Below, one piece after another: positions 10,024 to 19,337 of a stretch of DNA of 53,612 bases. Numbering within the stretch: the first letter of the stretch is position 1; each line of letters opens with the position of its first letter. A program made the translations under genes and the position numbers. The notes below the pieces were generated by a model. It had not been told where the DNA came from. It saw nothing but the letters and a program-made list of their open reading frames with translations, and did not search any database. This DNA comes from Clostridia bacterium (GTDB lineage Bacteria; Bacillota; Clostridia; Christensenellales; Borkfalkiaceae): contig JAQYLE010000016.1 of NCBI GenBank assembly GCA_028720205.1, forward strand, positions 1 to 53,612, given 5' to 3'.

Positions 10024-12216
10024 TTACGCCACGGAAACTACCGTGGGCGTTTTTGTTATTTCGTAGATTTGATTTCCGATTTTTAATGTGATTTTTTCGC
10101 CTTCAATAAGTTCGAAAACGGCTTTTTCTCTCGTTATGCGTACCTTTAAAAGCGCGCCTCGAACGATGATTTTAAATTCGTAGGCTTTCCATTTTTCGGG
10201 AATCTGCGGCTTGAACGATAAAATTTCGCCGTCGCTTCTCATCCCTCCATAACCGTAGACGATATTCATCCACGCCGCCGCCATAGAAGTAACGTGCAAG
10301 CCCTGATGCGTGTTCCTGTTATAATCGTCGATGTCGATTCGGCTGCCGTATGCCATATATTCTTCCGCCATTTCCGTCTTTCCCACCTCGGCGGCTACGA
10401 TGGAATGCACCGCCGGCGAAAGCGAACTTTCGTGCGAACAACGCTTTTCGTAAAACTCAAAGTTTTTCAGTTTCTGTTCGTGGGTAAAATCTCCCGAATA
10501 GAAGAACAGCATCAGCACCACGTCCGGCTGTTTGAGCATATTCACGCGAAAAATGCTGTCGTATGCCCAGAATTTATAAATCGGGCATTTATCGGGATCC
10601 ATATGCTTTACGTCGTACTCGGGTAAATCGAAATAGCCGTCGTGCTGCTCGAAAAGTTTGGTTTTTTCATCGTAGTTTATACGCATTTTATCGGCTTTTT
10701 CCCGCCAATTAGCAAGTTCTTCCGCGCTTACGTTTCCGCCGTATTTTTTCACGGTTTCAATCGTATACAAAAAGTTTTTCTTCACCATGTAGTTCGTATA
10801 CGTATTGTTGTTTACCATCATGTGAAATTCGTCGGGGCCCATTACGCCGTATAAGCCGAATTCGCCCGTTTTCGGACTCCACCCGCCGCGTGAAGCGAAA
10901 TAACGCGAAGTTTCGATTAGCAGTTCCATACCGTACTTTTTCAAAAATTCAGTATCGCCCGTGTTTCTCACGTAATGCCACACGCCGTAAGCCACCGCCG
11001 CCGTAACGTGAATTTCAAGATTTCCGTGCTGCCACACGCCGCAACTTTCCGTGCCGTCAATCGTAACCATCGGGAAACACGCGCCCGCACAATCCTGTTC
11101 GATCGCCCGTTCTTTTGCCTGCTTTAACGTATTATAGCGATACATCAGCAGATTTTTCGCCGCTTTCGGATTGTTGAACATATAGAACGGCAGACAGTAC
11201 GTTTCGCTGTCCCAGAACGTCCAGCCGCTGTATTTTTCGCCCGTGAGTCCTTTCGCGCCTACGTTTAACCTGCCGTCGTCGCCGTGATACGTCTGATGCA
11301 TATTGAATATACAGAAACGAATTCCCTGTTGCGAATCGTCGTCGCCGTCGATTACGATATCGGAATGTTTCCATATTTCCGCCCAACGCGCGATATGCTT
11401 TGCCTTATATTCTTCGTAAGAAGTTTCGAGCGCGGTATCTGCCGCAAGATAATCGATTGCCGTCGATTCGTCGCGTTCGGCATAATTGTACACGACTTTT
11501 TCAAACGAGAACTTGTTTTCAAGATGAATATTATATTCGTTTGCAACGATTTTTTCGGTATTCGCCGATTTATTCGCCGAAACGTTCGTTTTGAATTTTG
11601 AAAAAATTCGCTGTCCGCTCGAAAGCGTTTTTCCTACGATATAATTTTCGCCTTTTACGGCTTCGTGCCAATAATTTTTCCCTTCTTCTTCGTGGACAGG
11701 CGTAAAATCTATCCCCGAAATCAATCTGATTTCGTGCGATGCTTGGCTTTCAAACGTAATTTTTTGTCCGCCGATATAATGATCGGCAATGCACACGAAA
11801 CGCTCAAACGTAAATTTAACGCCGAGCGCCGTAAACGAACGCGTTACGATACCCGTTTTCATATCGAGTTCGCGATAAAAATCTTTAAACGCAACTTTTG
11901 CAAGATCAAGTTCCGTTCCGTCTACGAAAATGCGCGTATAAAGCCAATTATTTGCGTTAATCATAAAACAGCAACGCTTAGCAAAACCCTTGAAATATTC
12001 GGGATACGAAAGCGGCTTATCTTCGAAGATTCCGTTGAAATAACTGCCGATCAACTTATCTCCGGAATACGTTTCGTCGAATTGTCCGCGTATCCCCATA
12101 TATTCGTTGCCAAGCGAAAAAATACTTTCGCTCACCCGCCCCTGCTTCGGATCGAAACCGTTTTCTATTACTTTCCAAGGATTGACTTCAAAATATTTTT
12201 TTGCTTCTTTTGCCAT
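10024..12216 (-). CDS. GH65 inverting disaccharide phosphorylase (kojibiose/maltose type)
   Basis: A 730-residue family 65 phosphorylase, near the usual 750-800. The catalytic acid is E463 in GVMGPDEFH. FWDSETYCLPFY (about 334-345) and the downstream SGDFTHEQKLKNFEFYE and LSPAVHSIVAAEVG segments are also typical of the family. GH65 phosphorylases split alpha-glucobioses with phosphate to give beta-glucose 1-phosphate. Whether this one prefers maltose, kojibiose, nigerose or trehalose cannot be settled by eye; the GPDEFHMMVNNN wording reminds me of kojibiose/nigerose-type enzymes, a weak argument. It is followed 10 bases later by pgmB, which takes its product. The ribosome binding site is weak (GAGAAG). 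Cytoplasmic. Confidence 0.93.
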   Translation of the reverse strand: MAKEAKKYFEVNPWKVIENGFDPKQGRVSESIFSLGNEYMGIRGQFDETYSGDKLIGSYFNGIFEDKPLSYPEYFKGFAKRCCFMINANNWLYTRIFVDGTELDLAKVAFKDFYRELDMKTGIVTRSFTALGVKFTFERFVCIADHYIGGQKITFESQASHEIRLISGIDFTPVHEEEGKNYWHEAVKGENYIVGKTLSSGQRIFSKFKTNVSANKSANTEKIVANEYNIHLENKFSFEKVVYNYAERDESTAIDYLAADTALETSYEEYKAKHIARWAEIWKHSDIVIDGDDDSQQGIRFCIFNMHQTYHGDDGRLNVGAKGLTGEKYSGWTFWDSETYCLPFYMFNNPKAAKNLLMYRYNTLKQAKERAIEQDCAGACFPMVTIDGTESCGVWQHGNLEIHVTAAVAYGVWHYVRNTGDTEFLKKYGMELLIETSRYFASRGGWSPKTGEFGLYGVMGPDEFHMMVNNNTYTNYMVKKNFLYTIETVKKYGGNVSAEELANWREKADKMRINYDEKTKLFEQHDGYFDLPEYDVKHMDPDKCPIYKFWAYDSIFRVNMLKQPDVVLMLFFYSGDFTHEQKLKNFEFYEKRCSHESSLSPAVHSIVAAEVGKTEMAEEYMAYGSRIDIDDYNRNTHQGLHVTSMAAAWMNIVYGYGGMRSDGEILSFKPQIPEKWKAYEFKIIVRGALLKVRITREKAVFELIEGEKITLKIGNQIYEITKTPTVVSVA

Positions 12217-12228
12217 GATTCTTCTCTT

Positions 12229-13026
12229 TTAAAATATGTTTTTTATCCAACGCAGAACGAGATTTTTCCACTCGCCCGCATGCTTTTCGCCGTCGCTGTT
12301 GTTATTGCAAAGTCCAAGACCGTGTTCGCCTTTCGGAAAAATATGTAATTCGGCGGAAACGCCGCACATTTTTAACGCCGAAAAATAATCTACGCTGTTC
12401 ATCACGCTTACGCAACTATCTGCCGCCGTGTGCCATATAAACGCGGGCGGCGTATGCTCGTCCGCCAATAAATTCGGGGATAATTCTTTGGCTCTTTTTA
12501 TCTGACTTTCGCCTAAAAAATTATAAGTGGAATCGCGGTGATAATACGGCGGATATAATTCGATCACGGGATAGCACAAAATCTGCGCGTCGGGCAAGTA
12601 GTTTTCTTTATCGATTTCGTCGGTTTCGCCCGTATCGATCGGATCGCGATACGTTGAAAGAAGAGCCGCAAGGTGTCCGCCCGCAGAAGATCCGATTACC
12701 TCGATTTTATTTTTATTTATCCCGAATTTTTCCGCGTGGTATCTTACGAATTGTACGCCGCGCCGCGCGTCGAGTAAAGGCGCGGGAAATTTATCATCGC
12801 GGCATCTGTAATCTACCACGAACGCCGGAATACCGTGCTCGGCAAAAAATTCGGCATACCCTTTTCCTTCGTGTTCCGCTCTGCCCCAATACCCGCCGCC
12901 CGCAAACACGACTACCGCGACGTCGGACGCGGTTTTTTCGGGCAAATATGCCGTTATTATCGGAATATTTTCTTTTTTCAGCGGCACTTTTTGCCATAAG
13001 TCGTAGGTTTTAATCGAAATATTCAC
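12229..13026 (-). CDS. Alpha/beta-hydrolase carbohydrate esterase
   Basis: A 265-residue alpha/beta hydrolase of the acetyl-xylan/feruloyl esterase-like group. AGGGYWG at 42-48 forms the oxyanion-hole loop, GSSAGG at 112-117 contains the nucleophile S114, and D203 and H235 (GEHGLGL) complete the catalytic triad. No signal peptide, so it probably removes acyl groups from oligosaccharides after import. It lies between the aldolase gene (4-base overlap) and the GH65 gene. The acyl group (acetyl, feruloyl or other) is unknown. The locus has a second esterase domain of this type fused to a glycosidase (34676-37774), which suggests an acylated target glycan. Confidence 0.85.
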   Translation of the reverse strand: MNISIKTYDLWQKVPLKKENIPIITAYLPEKTASDVAVVVFAGGGYWGRAEHEGKGYAEFFAEHGIPAFVVDYRCRDDKFPAPLLDARRGVQFVRYHAEKFGINKNKIEVIGSSAGGHLAALLSTYRDPIDTGETDEIDKENYLPDAQILCYPVIELYPPYYHRDSTYNFLGESQIKRAKELSPNLLADEHTPPAFIWHTAADSCVSVMNSVDYFSALKMCGVSAELHIFPKGEHGLGLCNNNSDGEKHAGEWKNLVLRWIKNIF

Positions 13027-13682
13027 CGTTTAATCTCCCGTATACTTTTCACATACGCCTCTGCGCGGGATTGTATCAAAGCGTAATCGTTTTGCTCTAC
13101 TGCTTTCAGATCTACGATGTTTCCACCGACGCCAAACCCGCAAATACCCGCGGAAAGATATTGAGAAAGATTTTGCTCGGTTACTCCGCCTACCGCAAGC
13201 ATTCTGATGTGTTTCAACGGCGCGCGGATCGCTTTCGCATAATCTGCGCCGAGTTGCGAAATCGGAAATAATTTCACGAAGTCCGCGCCGTATAAATGCG
13301 CCGACTGAATTTCCGTAGGCGTTAATGCGCCCGGAATGGATACAAGATCGAGTTCTCTCGTTCTTTTAATCACGTTTTCTCTTACGTCGGGCGAAATAAC
13401 AAACTCTCCGCCGGCTTGTTTAAGCAAAAACACTTGCTTTTCGCTAAGCACCGTTCCCGCGCCGATATATGCCGCCCCCGAAAATTCTTTTACAAGTCCG
13501 GCGATATTTTCTGCGGTTTGTTCGTCCGGCGTTTTGCCCGTGGCATCAAACGTAACTTCAAGCGAATTAATGCCCCCTCGGATAATCGCTTCCGCGGTTT
13601 GTTTCAGTTTTTCCGTCGGCACGTTCCGCACGATTGCTATAATTTTATTTGTACAAATATTTTCGATAATTTCTTCTCTCAT
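13023..13682 (-). CDS. eda: KDPG/KHG aldolase (2-dehydro-3-deoxy-phosphogluconate aldolase)
   Basis: A 219-residue class I aldolase. The Schiff-base lysine is K137 in FVKLFPI, the glutamate E42 lies in LEVTF, and GAGTVLS and SIPGALTPTE follow the family pattern exactly. These enzymes cleave 2-keto-3-deoxy-6-phosphogluconate or -galactonate to pyruvate and glyceraldehyde 3-phosphate, or cleave 4-hydroxy-2-oxoglutarate. No keto-deoxygluconate kinase, dehydratase or uronate isomerase is visible in the window, so its substrate supply must come from elsewhere or from beyond the left edge. Its presence hints at a uronic or aldonic acid component in the substrate. It overlaps both neighbours by 4 bases. 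Confidence 0.92.
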   Translation of the reverse strand: MREEIIENICTNKIIAIVRNVPTEKLKQTAEAIIRGGINSLEVTFDATGKTPDEQTAENIAGLVKEFSGAAYIGAGTVLSEKQVFLLKQAGGEFVISPDVRENVIKRTRELDLVSIPGALTPTEIQSAHLYGADFVKLFPISQLGADYAKAIRAPLKHIRMLAVGGVTEQNLSQYLSAGICGFGVGGNIVDLKAVEQNDYALIQSRAEAYVKSIREIKR

Positions 13683-14383
13683 TGTTCGTCTTTCCCGTGA
13701 AAATAATGATAAATTTCACCCAACGTTGCATAGCGCACGTTTTCAAGATTTTTTACTTTACGACAAATTTTTTCTGCCACCCCCCACCAATCGCGGTCTT
13801 TATATTCAAGTTCGTAGGAATGCCCGAAGATATGCAAAATCGCGTCGGATTTCTCGGAAAGCGATGCAAAGCGGTCGATTACGCCAAAAATATTTTCGTC
13901 CTGAAAATGGCAAGTAGGCACCCAACACTCCCATTCGGACGGCACGCTGAAATTATACGTGCCGTCGGGAATCGTTCTGCAATATTTAATTCCGATTTCT
14001 TTCAGATTTTCGATTGCCTTGCCATCGTATGCGCCGCCCGGATAAACCGCGCCAATCACCTTATTTCCCGTCAATTTCTCGAAAAGCGCAAGATCGGGGT
14101 AGATTTCTTGCTTTAATTCCGCAATGGTTTTCCCCGCAAATCCGCTGTGATTTGCCCCGTGCGAACAAATTTCAAAGCCCGAATAGATTCTTGCAATATC
14201 TTCCTTCCCGATAATATCGTAGTGGCGGAAAAACGATCCGTTCGCATTAAAAATATCGCCGTGCAGCCCGCAACAATTACTGCGAAGCGCGAAACTCGCT
14301 TTCAATGAATATTTGCGGAATAAATCACATAATCTTTCATCGAAAACTTCGCCGTCGTCAAACGAAAAAGTAACGAATTTCAT
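13679..14383 (-). CDS. Polysaccharide deacetylase (NodB-like, CE4 type)
   Basis: A 234-residue NodB-homology protein. The metal and catalytic motif FSFDDG has D9 and D10, and the second metal motif SHGANH has H75 and H79. Later motifs (YPGGAYDG, LHIFGHSYE) fit the fold, so the catalytic set looks intact. No signal peptide was seen, so deacetylation should occur inside the cell on imported sugars, unlike most secreted chitin or peptidoglycan deacetylases. It starts 3 bases after the stop of the 1648-residue surface protein and overlaps the aldolase gene by 4 bases. The substrate may be N-acetyl or O-acetyl sugars. Confidence 0.88.
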   Translation of the reverse strand: MKFVTFSFDDGEVFDERLCDLFRKYSLKASFALRSNCCGLHGDIFNANGSFFRHYDIIGKEDIARIYSGFEICSHGANHSGFAGKTIAELKQEIYPDLALFEKLTGNKVIGAVYPGGAYDGKAIENLKEIGIKYCRTIPDGTYNFSVPSEWECWVPTCHFQDENIFGVIDRFASLSEKSDAILHIFGHSYELEYKDRDWWGVAEKICRKVKNLENVRYATLGEIYHYFHGKDEQ

Positions 14384-14386
14384 ACT

Positions 14387-17300
14387 TTACTTCCTTTTCG
14401 ATTTCCTTCTTTTTAACGGAATAAGCGTAGCGAATACCACGACCTCGATTGCCGCTGCCGTCAGCAAACAAACCGCTACAATCAAGTCGATATTCGATTT
14501 GTTTTCCGCGGGCTGTACCATCGGATCGGGTGCAGGCGTTTCGCCGTCTTTCGCAGTCCACTTTGCATACAACGTTAAATTGCCGTTGATTTCCGCGGAT
14601 TTATCGAACGCATATACGCCATTTTCATCGTAATACCACCCGCCGAAAGTGTAACCGGAACGATACGAAGGATTCACGGTTTTATCGAACGCAGAATTGC
14701 TTACGATTGTATAATCCTTAATTCCGCCGCCCTCATAATTATCTTTAAAGGTAACTTTACAGCCGTATACGGCATACAACGATTCACTCATGCCAGAAGC
14801 GGTCGTGATAATGTTTTCGGCATTCGTTTCGCTCGCTTCTTTCGCCCATCCTAAAAACGCCATTCCGTTTTTATCGGAAAGCACGGGCAATTTCGCGCCT
14901 TTCGCATATTCGCCCGAAGCCGTCGTCAACCTGATTTCGCCGTCGAAAAACGTGGTAACTGATCTTACCGCGGTATTCCCGGAGGAAATATCCGTATCCT
15001 GCGGCGCAATTGTATCGTACACCGTGTTATTCGATACCACACAATCCGTTACGTTGTTTCCCACATAAATTCCGCTGTTGTTCGTATCGTGAATGGTATT
15101 TTTTTCGATGATAATATTCTTCACCGACGAATTTCCGCTATGTCCTACATACAACACGCCCGAAAATCCGATTTCTTTGCCGAATGCTTTGATTTTATAC
15201 ACGTGTTCCGCTTCGTTGTTTTTAAACACCACGCTGTTTAACAGTCTGTCGCCGTGTACGTAAGACTGATCGATTCTGCAACGCAATCCCGAACGGAAAT
15301 CAAGCGTTGTGTAAGAAGACGACAATTTATTTTCAATTCCCTCTTCTATGCCGTGAGATACCCCGTATACATAATTGTTTTCTACGCGGATATACCACGT
15401 GGGCAATTGCGATGATAAGCTGTTGATTGATTCCGTAGTGATACCGCCCGTATTGATACATTTGTTTTCTACGGCTACGCTGTTCAACACGCCGCTGTAC
15501 CCTACAAGCATTGCTCCGCCCGAATTCGTACAAATATTTTTATAAAACGTATTATATGCCATAGAAGGGAATAGCGTATATTTGCTCGTCTGATCGGGTA
15601 ACACGTCCCAATCGCTCTCGCCGTTAAGCAAGCGATATGTAAAGCCCGTATTAACACCGTCCAACCCTGCGACGGGCGTGCGACTGACATAACGCCATTG
15701 CCCCGCGCCTTTGCCGCCGATAATGAAAAGCGTGAACAAATTTGAACAAAGCGGCGAAGAATCGTTTAAAATACTTCCTTTCAGCACCTTTGCCGTGATT
15801 GTGCGCGAACTTACGCCTAAAACGTCGCCATAATTTCGGCTTTGTACGTCTGCAGGCTCAAACAAAAACGTTTCGCCCTCGCCTTCGCCGATTCTGCCTT
15901 GTCTCGTTACATAATTACTGCCGCAATAGGCATACGATCTGCCGTTTAAACCATGTCCGACTTTTCCGCCGTCGTTTAGTACGTTTTCGCAAATCACATA
16001 TTTTTCACCGATTTTCCAGTTTGCGCCGTCCGCATGACTTTCGATGCTTTCTAATTTCACATAGTGTGCCGTATGTACCACGATTTCGCTAGGTACCGTG
16101 AAAATGTTTTGGGCTACCGAATTTTTCAAAGCAACCATCTTGATCAGGCGGCGACCGCCCTCTGTTGTAGAATATTTAGAGACCTCGTATTTATCGCCGT
16201 TGAAATCATACGGAAGTTGTTTCACCTGTATCAGATCGAGATCGACGAGAAAGTTATTCTGATTTTTCATCGCATAGTTATCGTCCGGTTCGACCGAGTT
16301 CGGATCGCGGAAATAAATAAACATATCCGCTCTTTGTCCTTTTTTTTCATCTTCCTGTCCAAGGCGGTAATCGCACATCGTAAGCCGGGCAATTCCTACG
16401 TTATTCGATCCGGAAGAAAATAATCCCGACGTATATACGTTGTCGTATACAAGTTCAAAATAAGTTTTATTATACCCTGCGCCGACAATCGCGCAATTTG
16501 CGGGAATTTCTATTCCGTTGCCGCGTTCTCTGCCGTCGGCATTAAATGTGCCTGTTGCCGAGCCTCCGCCGTGAATAAAATAATGCCCTTCGGGGAAATA
16601 CAACACACCGCCGCCTTTCGCGTTTAACTTCTGTAATTTGGCGCGTATATCAGCCATAGTTGCGTCCGCAAGCGCAAATTCGTTTTTGTATCCGCCGTTT
16701 TTCGAAAATTCTTTATTTTCCTGCTTAAATTTCGGATCGATTTTCTCTACGTTATTCCATTTGAAATCCTGCGCCCAGTAAACTTTAAGCCCGAGAGGAT
16801 CGTTGCCTATTCTTTGTTCGCTGCCATAGATTGATTTATCGTAATCAGCCGCCTTCTTAGCATAAATTTTGAACGGTTCTAACGTTTCGTTTACATACTG
16901 CGGTTGCACTTCGTAAAAAGTCTGTCCGTCGATTGCCACTTCGATTTTATACGAGCCTTCGGGAAGTTCCGGTGTATCGAACGCGATTTTATATCCGTTC
17001 GACCAGTATACGTCTTCACCCGTGATCGAATAATTCAGGTGTGCCGTATCACCCCATACAAATTTTTCGTTCTCATAATTGATGCCGTTGCCCTGCGCGT
17101 CTTTTTTCGCGTAGAATTTTACGCCGTCTTTTATACCGACAGTTTTCACCGCGGGATTTTCTACTGCTTTCCCGCGAATATCGCCTATCTGCGTAAGTTT
17201 TACGCGAATATTTCCCACATGTTCCGCAAAATTTTCTCCTACCCCGTACTCGGATGGATTGAAATTTCGGCCGACGATTTCAATCGGCAACCCCGCATAG

Positions 17301-19333
17301 GAAGCCTCCTGACTTACAAATACGGGAATAGGGCGATTCAGCGTGATCGGATTGCTCCAACCGTATGCGTTGAGTATCCAGATATCATAAACGCCTGCCT
17401 GCGCCGTTTCCGGCAACTTAAATGTGATATTCGTTCCGTCTGTCGCCACACCAAGCATTTCGCTTCTGTTTATATAAAAAACGTCATTCTGCGATTCCGA
17501 ACACGCCTCTTCGTAAGATCTTGTTTTTTTACCGGGTTTCTGCAACGAATACGCGAGTCGAAGCGAAGACGTATCATTGAAGCCGTCTCCGGTGATTGCT
17601 ACGGTTTCCCCCGGCTTGATTGCCTGACTGATTTCAAAAGCCACCGGCTTCTGCGACTGATTTTCTTCCGTAAGCACGTATATCGTAGTTTCCCACGTAC
17701 CGCCCGCATACGACGTTTCTTCCGTTGCGCCGTCTTCGTCGAACGTGGTGAAACGAAGCGTATACGTGCCGGAATATCTCGGAATAAACGAGAACAACAA
17801 CGTTCCGTTTTCGTCGGTTTTAGCGCTTCCGAGATTTGTGCCGATAAATTCCACGTCTTTCCCTTCGAGCGTATTCGTGATTTCGCTGCTATACATACGC
17901 ACGTCTACACGGCAATCCGAATAATTTTCACCCCCTTCCGCCATATCGCCGTTAAAAGTAACTCCTCGTTTGAGCGTGGCTTCCACAAGCAATTTTTCGT
18001 TTATAAGTCCCTCGTAGAATCTATGCGAAAATTGCATATCGGAAAGCTTATAATTCGCTGTTTTCTGCGATACCCGAGCATAATTTTCATTATAAGTGAA
18101 AATATGATCGAAAGCGGCATATCCGTTCGGCGCGTCTGCCGGCGCATTTCTATGAATTGCGGGAAAAATCAAATATTCGTATTCTTTGCTCGTTTTATTA
18201 TCGCTATCCGAGTATTGATTTACTCCTGCCGCAACCGTGGCAAGATAGGAAAATTGAGCTTCGCTCTTTTCTTTTTTCAGAATAACGGTATAAGACGGTT
18301 CTTCGCTGTTCCACGATAAATTGATTGTTTTCGAGCCGGTTAATTCAGCCTGAAAATTCTTTTTCGCATAATTTTCCGCACTCTCTATCGGATCAAAGAA
18401 AATACCCGCGATTGCAAGATCGGTTTCGCCGCTCAATTTAATTTTTACCGCACCTTTTACGATAAATTTATAATACACGCCCGAAGCGGCTTCGCTATCT
18501 GCAACGGAACATAAAAAGCGATCGTTCGTATCGTAAATTTCAAGATTAGATTTGAGCGTAGCGGAATCAAGCGTGTAATTATTGTTTACGTACACGCTAA
18601 CCAAATGGTATTCGTCGTCTTTGATCGGCAACGTGAAGGTTTCGTCGCGACCGTCCGAAACGGCGAATTGCCCAACCTTTCTGTTCCAACGGTACGGATC
18701 GGGCGAAAGTAAATCTTTATCGCGTACGAAACCGCCGTGAATCAGATCTTCACTATGCTGCCAGTATTCGAGAAAATTCGCCTTGCACGAAATTTTGTCT
18801 TTCTCGATCCATTCGGGGTATTCCACATAATTGATCTGACTTGCTTCGGTGAAATCGCCGAGCAAACTTTCGTCTTTGCACGGTCTGCCGTCACCGCTTG
18901 ATACGCGGTGATCGCCGTTCTCGGCAAACATTCCGTATTGAAGTTTCAGATATACCCCGACGAAACCTTCGCGCCCATACTTACGAAACGACGCGTCAAA
19001 CGGCACTCCGGAAACCTCTTCGCTATCGCGGCAAGACCAATAGTTGCCATATCCGCCGAGCGTCTGCCCCGTGATACGCAAATTTTCATCTCTATCCACA
19101 AGCCAGTCTTCCGAAGTGGTTCTTGTATAACTGAACGTGCGCCAACTTTCGTTGTCGCCTACGTAATACCAATAGCCTTTCGTTTCGCGATCCGCCCCTA
19201 AATAATATGCTTCGGCTGCAACGGAATCGGCACGCGCCAACGAGCGATCGATTGTAAACAAACCGAATATCATCGAGCATATAAAAATCGCGGAAAACAA
19301 AGCCAACGTGATATTTTTTACCGTTTTTTTCAT
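14387..19333 (-). CDS. Giant surface protein: TIG domains, beta-helix (pectate-lyase-like), InlB repeats, membrane anchor
   Basis: A 1648-residue exported protein. Residues 1-38 form a signal peptide. A long N-terminal beta region includes two TIG/IPT-like Ig folds near 574-665 and 681-790. From about 880 comes a right-handed beta-helix of the pectate-lyase/GH55 superfamily type, starting ATMADIRAKLQKLNAKGGG with YFPEGHYFIHG shortly after, and with late rungs such as IIEKNTIHDTNNSGIYVGNN. InlB/Flg_new repeats lie at about 1470-1600, with FGGWYYDENG and LTLYAKWTA. A C-terminal membrane helix (about 1613-1637) and a basic RRKSKRK tail anchor it without an LPXTG motif. It is probably a cell-attached polysaccharide lyase or hydrolase that cuts the glycan before uptake; catalytic residues were not identified. 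AGGGAG precedes the ATG. Confidence 0.88.
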   Translation of the reverse strand: MKKTVKNITLALFSAIFICSMIFGLFTIDRSLARADSVAAEAYYLGADRETKGYWYYVGDNESWRTFSYTRTTSEDWLVDRDENLRITGQTLGGYGNYWSCRDSEEVSGVPFDASFRKYGREGFVGVYLKLQYGMFAENGDHRVSSGDGRPCKDESLLGDFTEASQINYVEYPEWIEKDKISCKANFLEYWQHSEDLIHGGFVRDKDLLSPDPYRWNRKVGQFAVSDGRDETFTLPIKDDEYHLVSVYVNNNYTLDSATLKSNLEIYDTNDRFLCSVADSEAASGVYYKFIVKGAVKIKLSGETDLAIAGIFFDPIESAENYAKKNFQAELTGSKTINLSWNSEEPSYTVILKKEKSEAQFSYLATVAAGVNQYSDSDNKTSKEYEYLIFPAIHRNAPADAPNGYAAFDHIFTYNENYARVSQKTANYKLSDMQFSHRFYEGLINEKLLVEATLKRGVTFNGDMAEGGENYSDCRVDVRMYSSEITNTLEGKDVEFIGTNLGSAKTDENGTLLFSFIPRYSGTYTLRFTTFDEDGATEETSYAGGTWETTIYVLTEENQSQKPVAFEISQAIKPGETVAITGDGFNDTSSLRLAYSLQKPGKKTRSYEEACSESQNDVFYINRSEMLGVATDGTNITFKLPETAQAGVYDIWILNAYGWSNPITLNRPIPVFVSQEASYAGLPIEIVGRNFNPSEYGVGENFAEHVGNIRVKLTQIGDIRGKAVENPAVKTVGIKDGVKFYAKKDAQGNGINYENEKFVWGDTAHLNYSITGEDVYWSNGYKIAFDTPELPEGSYKIEVAIDGQTFYEVQPQYVNETLEPFKIYAKKAADYDKSIYGSEQRIGNDPLGLKVYWAQDFKWNNVEKIDPKFKQENKEFSKNGGYKNEFALADATMADIRAKLQKLNAKGGGVLYFPEGHYFIHGGGSATGTFNADGRERGNGIEIPANCAIVGAGYNKTYFELVYDNVYTSGLFSSGSNNVGIARLTMCDYRLGQEDEKKGQRADMFIYFRDPNSVEPDDNYAMKNQNNFLVDLDLIQVKQLPYDFNGDKYEVSKYSTTEGGRRLIKMVALKNSVAQNIFTVPSEIVVHTAHYVKLESIESHADGANWKIGEKYVICENVLNDGGKVGHGLNGRSYAYCGSNYVTRQGRIGEGEGETFLFEPADVQSRNYGDVLGVSSRTITAKVLKGSILNDSSPLCSNLFTLFIIGGKGAGQWRYVSRTPVAGLDGVNTGFTYRLLNGESDWDVLPDQTSKYTLFPSMAYNTFYKNICTNSGGAMLVGYSGVLNSVAVENKCINTGGITTESINSLSSQLPTWYIRVENNYVYGVSHGIEEGIENKLSSSYTTLDFRSGLRCRIDQSYVHGDRLLNSVVFKNNEAEHVYKIKAFGKEIGFSGVLYVGHSGNSSVKNIIIEKNTIHDTNNSGIYVGNNVTDCVVSNNTVYDTIAPQDTDISSGNTAVRSVTTFFDGEIRLTTASGEYAKGAKLPVLSDKNGMAFLGWAKEASETNAENIITTASGMSESLYAVYGCKVTFKDNYEGGGIKDYTIVSNSAFDKTVNPSYRSGYTFGGWYYDENGVYAFDKSAEINGNLTLYAKWTAKDGETPAPDPMVQPAENKSNIDLIVAVCLLTAAAIEVVVFATLIPLKRRKSKRK

Positions 19334-19337
19334 ATCA

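Noticed and set aside
16904..18319. Plus-strand frame of 471 codons opposite the giant beta-helix protein
   Set aside because: Antisense shadow with the same composition bias; the minus strand has a signal peptide, domains and anchor.
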